From: Euglena gracilis
Lineage: Eukaryota > Euglenida > Euglenophyceae > Euglenales
Length of the DNA: 64,000 nucleotides
Direction of reading: 5' to 3'
Assembly: GCA_039621445.1 (NCBI GenBank)
Contig: CP154956.1
Location: 19,619,295-19,683,294 of the forward strand
Of this stretch, positions 61,255 through 64,000 are shown in pieces. Made by a program: the position numbers and the translations under genes. The notes below the pieces were generated by a model. The model saw only the letters and a program-made list of their open reading frames with translations. It did no database searches and was not told the origin of the DNA. Position 1 is the first letter of the stretch. Each line of letters starts with the position of its first letter.

Positions 61255-61685
61255 GAAAAATGCGCAAAAATGCGCAAAAATGCGCAAAAAAATGCGCAAA
61301 AAATGCGCATTTTTGGAAAAAATGCGCAAAAATGTGCAAAATCCGAGAAAAAATGCGCAAAAATCACGAAAATGCAAAAATTACCCAAAAGCATGCAAAA
61401 ATGGCACCAAATTTGAAGAAATTATGCAGAATAATGAGGAAAATGTGCGTTTCAAAAAAAAATCGAAATTTTCAAATTTTTGCAAAAAATTGCAAAAATG
61501 GTCAAAAAAATGCGAAAATTTTGGAAAATCACGAAAAAAAATGTGCCAAAAAGCAAAAAAATGTGCTGAAAAAAACGAAAAAATGTGCAAAAAATGCGAA
61601 AAAAATGCGCAAAAATGTGCATTTTTGGAAAATTTGAAAAAATGCGCAAAAAACGCGCAAAAAATGCGAAAAAATGCGAAACACA
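61255..61685 (+). repeat. AATGCGCAAAAA satellite-like stretch
   Basis: Dozens of ATGCGCAAAA/ATGTGCAAAA units of 9-12 bases, densest at 61,255-61,340 and 61,560-61,680. GGCGCCTTCGGCGCC follows at 61,704-61,718. Confidence 0.85.
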
Positions 61686-61689
61686 TTTC

Positions 61690-62370
61690 CCCCCCCTGCC
61701 CAAGGCGCCTTCGGCGCCCTTGGTCGCCTAGCGCGGGGGGTTCCGCCACCCCCCCCCCCCGCACCCCCCCCGCCCTCCAATAACAAAATCACCGGGGAAA
61801 ATTATCAATGGAGCCCAGGCACAGGGGGACCCCCCTGTCGAGTTGCGAACTCACCGGACCGGTCGAGTTTGGGGGGGGGGAGGGTCCGGGGTCTGGACTG
61901 GTCAGGCACAGGGGGGGGGGGGTCTCGCGGACCCCTGTCGAAAATCGAACTCAACCAGACAAGGGAGGGAGGGGTGTTTTGGGACCGAAATTGACTGCCT
62001 ACCCCCCCCCAATGTGTGCAGTGGTTCCTTTTTTCCCCCAAATTTTGGGGTTCGGAGCAGAGGGGGGGACATTCAATTGCATAAATGCATTTTTTTGCAT
62101 AATCCAGCATCTTGAAAAATTGCACTCTTTCACGTGATTTGCATTTTGTTGCGTTATGAAAATTTCTTGAAAGTCGCGGTTTTGGCAGATTTGGAATTCC
62201 TTGGCCAAATTCAACCAATTTGGTCCAATTTGGGTCAATTTCATGGTCATCTTGAGTTGTTTTCGCCCGAAAAATTATGCTGATCTGGATGAGCAAACAA
62301 GGCACAACTGCTGTCCTGTTATCTCTAAAATGGCAGAAAATAGCCCCAGAAGAACCCATAATTTTCTGCA
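61690..62370. other. Spacer
   Basis: G/C runs then AT-rich sequence. A GACCCCTGTCGA..TCGAACTC phrase occurs at 61,832 and 61,931. No gene. Confidence 0.4.
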
Positions 62371-62371
62371 C

Positions 62372-62497
62372 ACAAATTGTGGCTGAGCCCAGATTTCAGC
62401 TTGAAACCGTGTTTGGGCCGATTTTGAGACTTTAAAAGTCTTGAATCTTCGCCCAAAACACGGTTTCAGGCTGAAATCTGGGTCAGCCACAATTTGT
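62372..62497. repeat. Inverted repeat, arms about 50 bases
   Basis: ACAAATTGTGGCTGAGCCCA and GATTTCAGCTTGAAACCGTG read inverted at 62,448-62,497 with a few mismatches. The loop holds GACTTTAAAAGTC. Confidence 0.85.
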
Positions 62498-62610
62498 TTA
62501 AAAACGTGTTCAGAGCCCGCCAAATGCCTGCCCCGAAATTTGTGGTCATGATTCACGCAAGGGGTCAAAAACGCGAAAATGTGAAATTCGGACCGAAAAA
62601 ACGGCGCCCT

Positions 62611-62700
62611 AATGGAAAACGTGCCTGACCACAGATGCCTTAATGGAAAACGTGTCATTGCCACAGATGTTTTAATGGAAAACCTGTCATTGCCACCATA
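62611..62700 (+). repeat. 31-32-bp tandem repeat, three copies
   Basis: AATGGAAAACGTG at 62,611, AATGGAAAACGTGTCATTGC at 62,642 and AATGGAAAACCTGTCATTGC at 62,674. Confidence 0.85.
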
Positions 62701-62836
62701 GGTGTAGGAACAATTTTTTCCCAGGGGGGGGCGAGCCAAAATTTTTTTCTTGGCACAACCAAAATGAATTTTTCTTTATCTTCCTGGCCCGAAGGGGCCG
62801 AGACGCTAACGTCTCTTTGAAGCCCAATGGAGCCCA

Positions 62837-63016
62837 GGTACCATGCCCCCCCCCATATTGTACCCCCCCCTGGGAGCCATTTTCTGGGGGGGAGGTACAT
62901 TATGGGGGGGGTACAATATGGGGGGCGGCCAAGGTCATGGTCCATGGTGGGGGGTACCCCGTGGGGGGGGGGGGTACATTATGGGGGGGGTACAATATGG
63001 GGGGGGGGCATGGTAC
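62837..63016. repeat. Inverted GTACAATATGGGGGG repeat
   Basis: GGTACCATGCCCCCCCCCAT with ATTGTACCCC (62,837-62,870) is inverted at 62,983-63,016. Between lie two GTACATTATGGGGGG and a GTACAATATGGGGGG unit. Confidence 0.8.
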
Positions 63017-63480
63017 AGGGGGGGGGTCCCGGACCCCCTTAGTTGCACTAAGGCTTCTTGTCTGTTTATGGCCGGCACTAACTTCGCTTCTGGCCCAGCT
63101 TGCTGTGTGGTGAGTGGCCAGGTACCCCTTACACCAGTGCTCTTTTGTTGCTCCGCCTGGCCGGGTGAGCAACTCTGGTGTAATTCCAGCGCTGTAGGGG
63201 CATAGGAGATCAGGCAGTAGACTTTGGTCTTTTTGCCCCCTCCCCATGGGGGGTTGGTACACCCCTCCCCCCCCCCCTCTCCGAGTGCCTGCCCACCCCA
63301 TTTACCCCCCCTCCCCCCCCCCCTAGCCGGACCCCCTCGCCACGCCACCGGCGATTTTCGCGATTTTTTGAACGAAAATTTTGTTGGAAAACCATGGTAC
63401 ACCCCTCCCCCCCCCTGGTCGCCGACCCCCTCGCCACGCCATTTAACCCCCCCCCCCCCCCCCTATTCGGACCCCCTCGC
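63017..63480. other. Spacer with C runs
   Basis: GACCCCCTCGCCACG occurs at about 63,330, 63,424 and 63,469. No gene. Confidence 0.45.
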
Positions 63481-63489
63481 CACGGCGTA

Positions 63490-63860
63490 CCAACCCCCCC
63501 ATGGTGAAGTTCACCGTTTGAAAGTTCACCGGGGGGTCCCGGAACCACTCCCCCCCCTCTGTCTAACCCATCGGCGAACCTCACCAGTGAAGTTCACCAA
63601 GAGAGCACTTTTTGGCCAAAAATGGCCAAAAATGACATTTTTGGGCAAGGTTTCAGAAATTTCGATAAAATTCAATGAAGCATCAACCTCAAAATGACCA
63701 TTTTGAGAGGAAAGGATTAAAATTTCACCATGAGATTTCACCCCCAACCATCAAACCGGTGAAGTTCACCAGTGAACTTCACCGCCGAAAGCAGAAAGCA
63801 CCCCCCTCCCCCACCCCCCCCCGGTGAACGTTCACCGGTGAAGTTCACCGGGGGGGTCCG
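63490..63860. repeat. Cluster of GGTGAAGTTCACC-type palindromes
   Basis: GTGAAGTTCACC and relatives (GTGAACTTCACC, GTGAACGTTCACC) occur at about 63,502, 63,587, 63,758, 63,770, 63,821 and 63,838. Confidence 0.8.
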
Positions 63861-64000
63861 CACCCCCCCCAAGGTTGACGGCTTGTTTTTTTTGAAACAA
63901 AAAAAACATGTTTTTTTTAAAAAAAATATGTTTTCTTAAAAAAAAACAAAAAAAACGTCATGGAGGGTTTGGGGGAAAATTTTTTGCAATTTTTTTTTTG
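63861..64000. other. A/T-run-rich window end
   Basis: A and T runs of 7-10. Nothing else seen. Confidence 0.5.

Overview
This window is eukaryotic nuclear DNA from a large, repeat-rich genome. It shows no prokaryotic gene organisation, and no intact full-length gene was found. The best taxonomic hint is a Ty3/gypsy-type element at about 1.9-10.7 kb. Its protease, reverse transcriptase, RNase H and cytosine-methyltransferase motifs resemble what I remember of retroelement polyproteins in Symbiodinium-like dinoflagellates. I therefore suggest a dinoflagellate or a similarly transposon-loaded alga. This is recalled family resemblance, not a database result.

Layout, 1-13.9 kb. Two diverged copies of one unit (a broken gene of unknown function, here called X, plus a non-coding block R) lie at 1-1,850 and about 10.7-13.88 kb. 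Between them, on the minus strand, sits a degenerate gypsy-like element. In element order it encodes a long Gag region (acidic/Gln-rich repeats, coiled coil, capsid-like domain, Cys-rich segment), a C5 cytosine methyltransferase domain, an NPPW methyltransferase-like domain, a DTG protease, RT, RNase H and the zinc finger of an integrase. It stops before the integrase core.

Layout, 13.9-33.3 kb. Four DIRS-type tyrosine-recombinase retrotransposons are packed together: DIRS-1 (+), DIRS-2 (-), DIRS-3 (+) and DIRS-4 (+). Each has a Gly/Gln/Pro-rich Gag-like region, RT, RNase H, an NPPW methyltransferase-like domain and a tyrosine recombinase with an HSTR motif. Inverted terminal repeats and an internal complementary region (ICR) can be read directly and fix element ends almost to the base. 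DIRS-3 is nested in the outer terminus of DIRS-2. DIRS-4 sits inside a GT microsatellite. DIRS-1 and DIRS-2 face each other tail to tail across a 382-bp segment with an open, protein-like minus frame. All four carry frameshifts or stops.

Layout, 33.3-64 kb. This part is mostly non-coding. It holds G/C and A/T homopolymers, a higher-order repeat array (39.9-46.1 kb), a dispersed hairpin repeat whose stem shows compensatory changes, several elements with terminal inverted repeats, a perfect 59-bp-arm palindrome, minisatellites and degenerate telomere-like CCCTAA stretches. Scattered through it are a few exon-like islands, mainly on the minus strand at 33.57-33.76 and 38.2-38.9 kb. One short relic of a TTF-type zinc finger lies near 50.1 kb.

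Nothing here works as an operon. The coding capacity is transposon machinery in various states of decay plus fragments of probable host genes.
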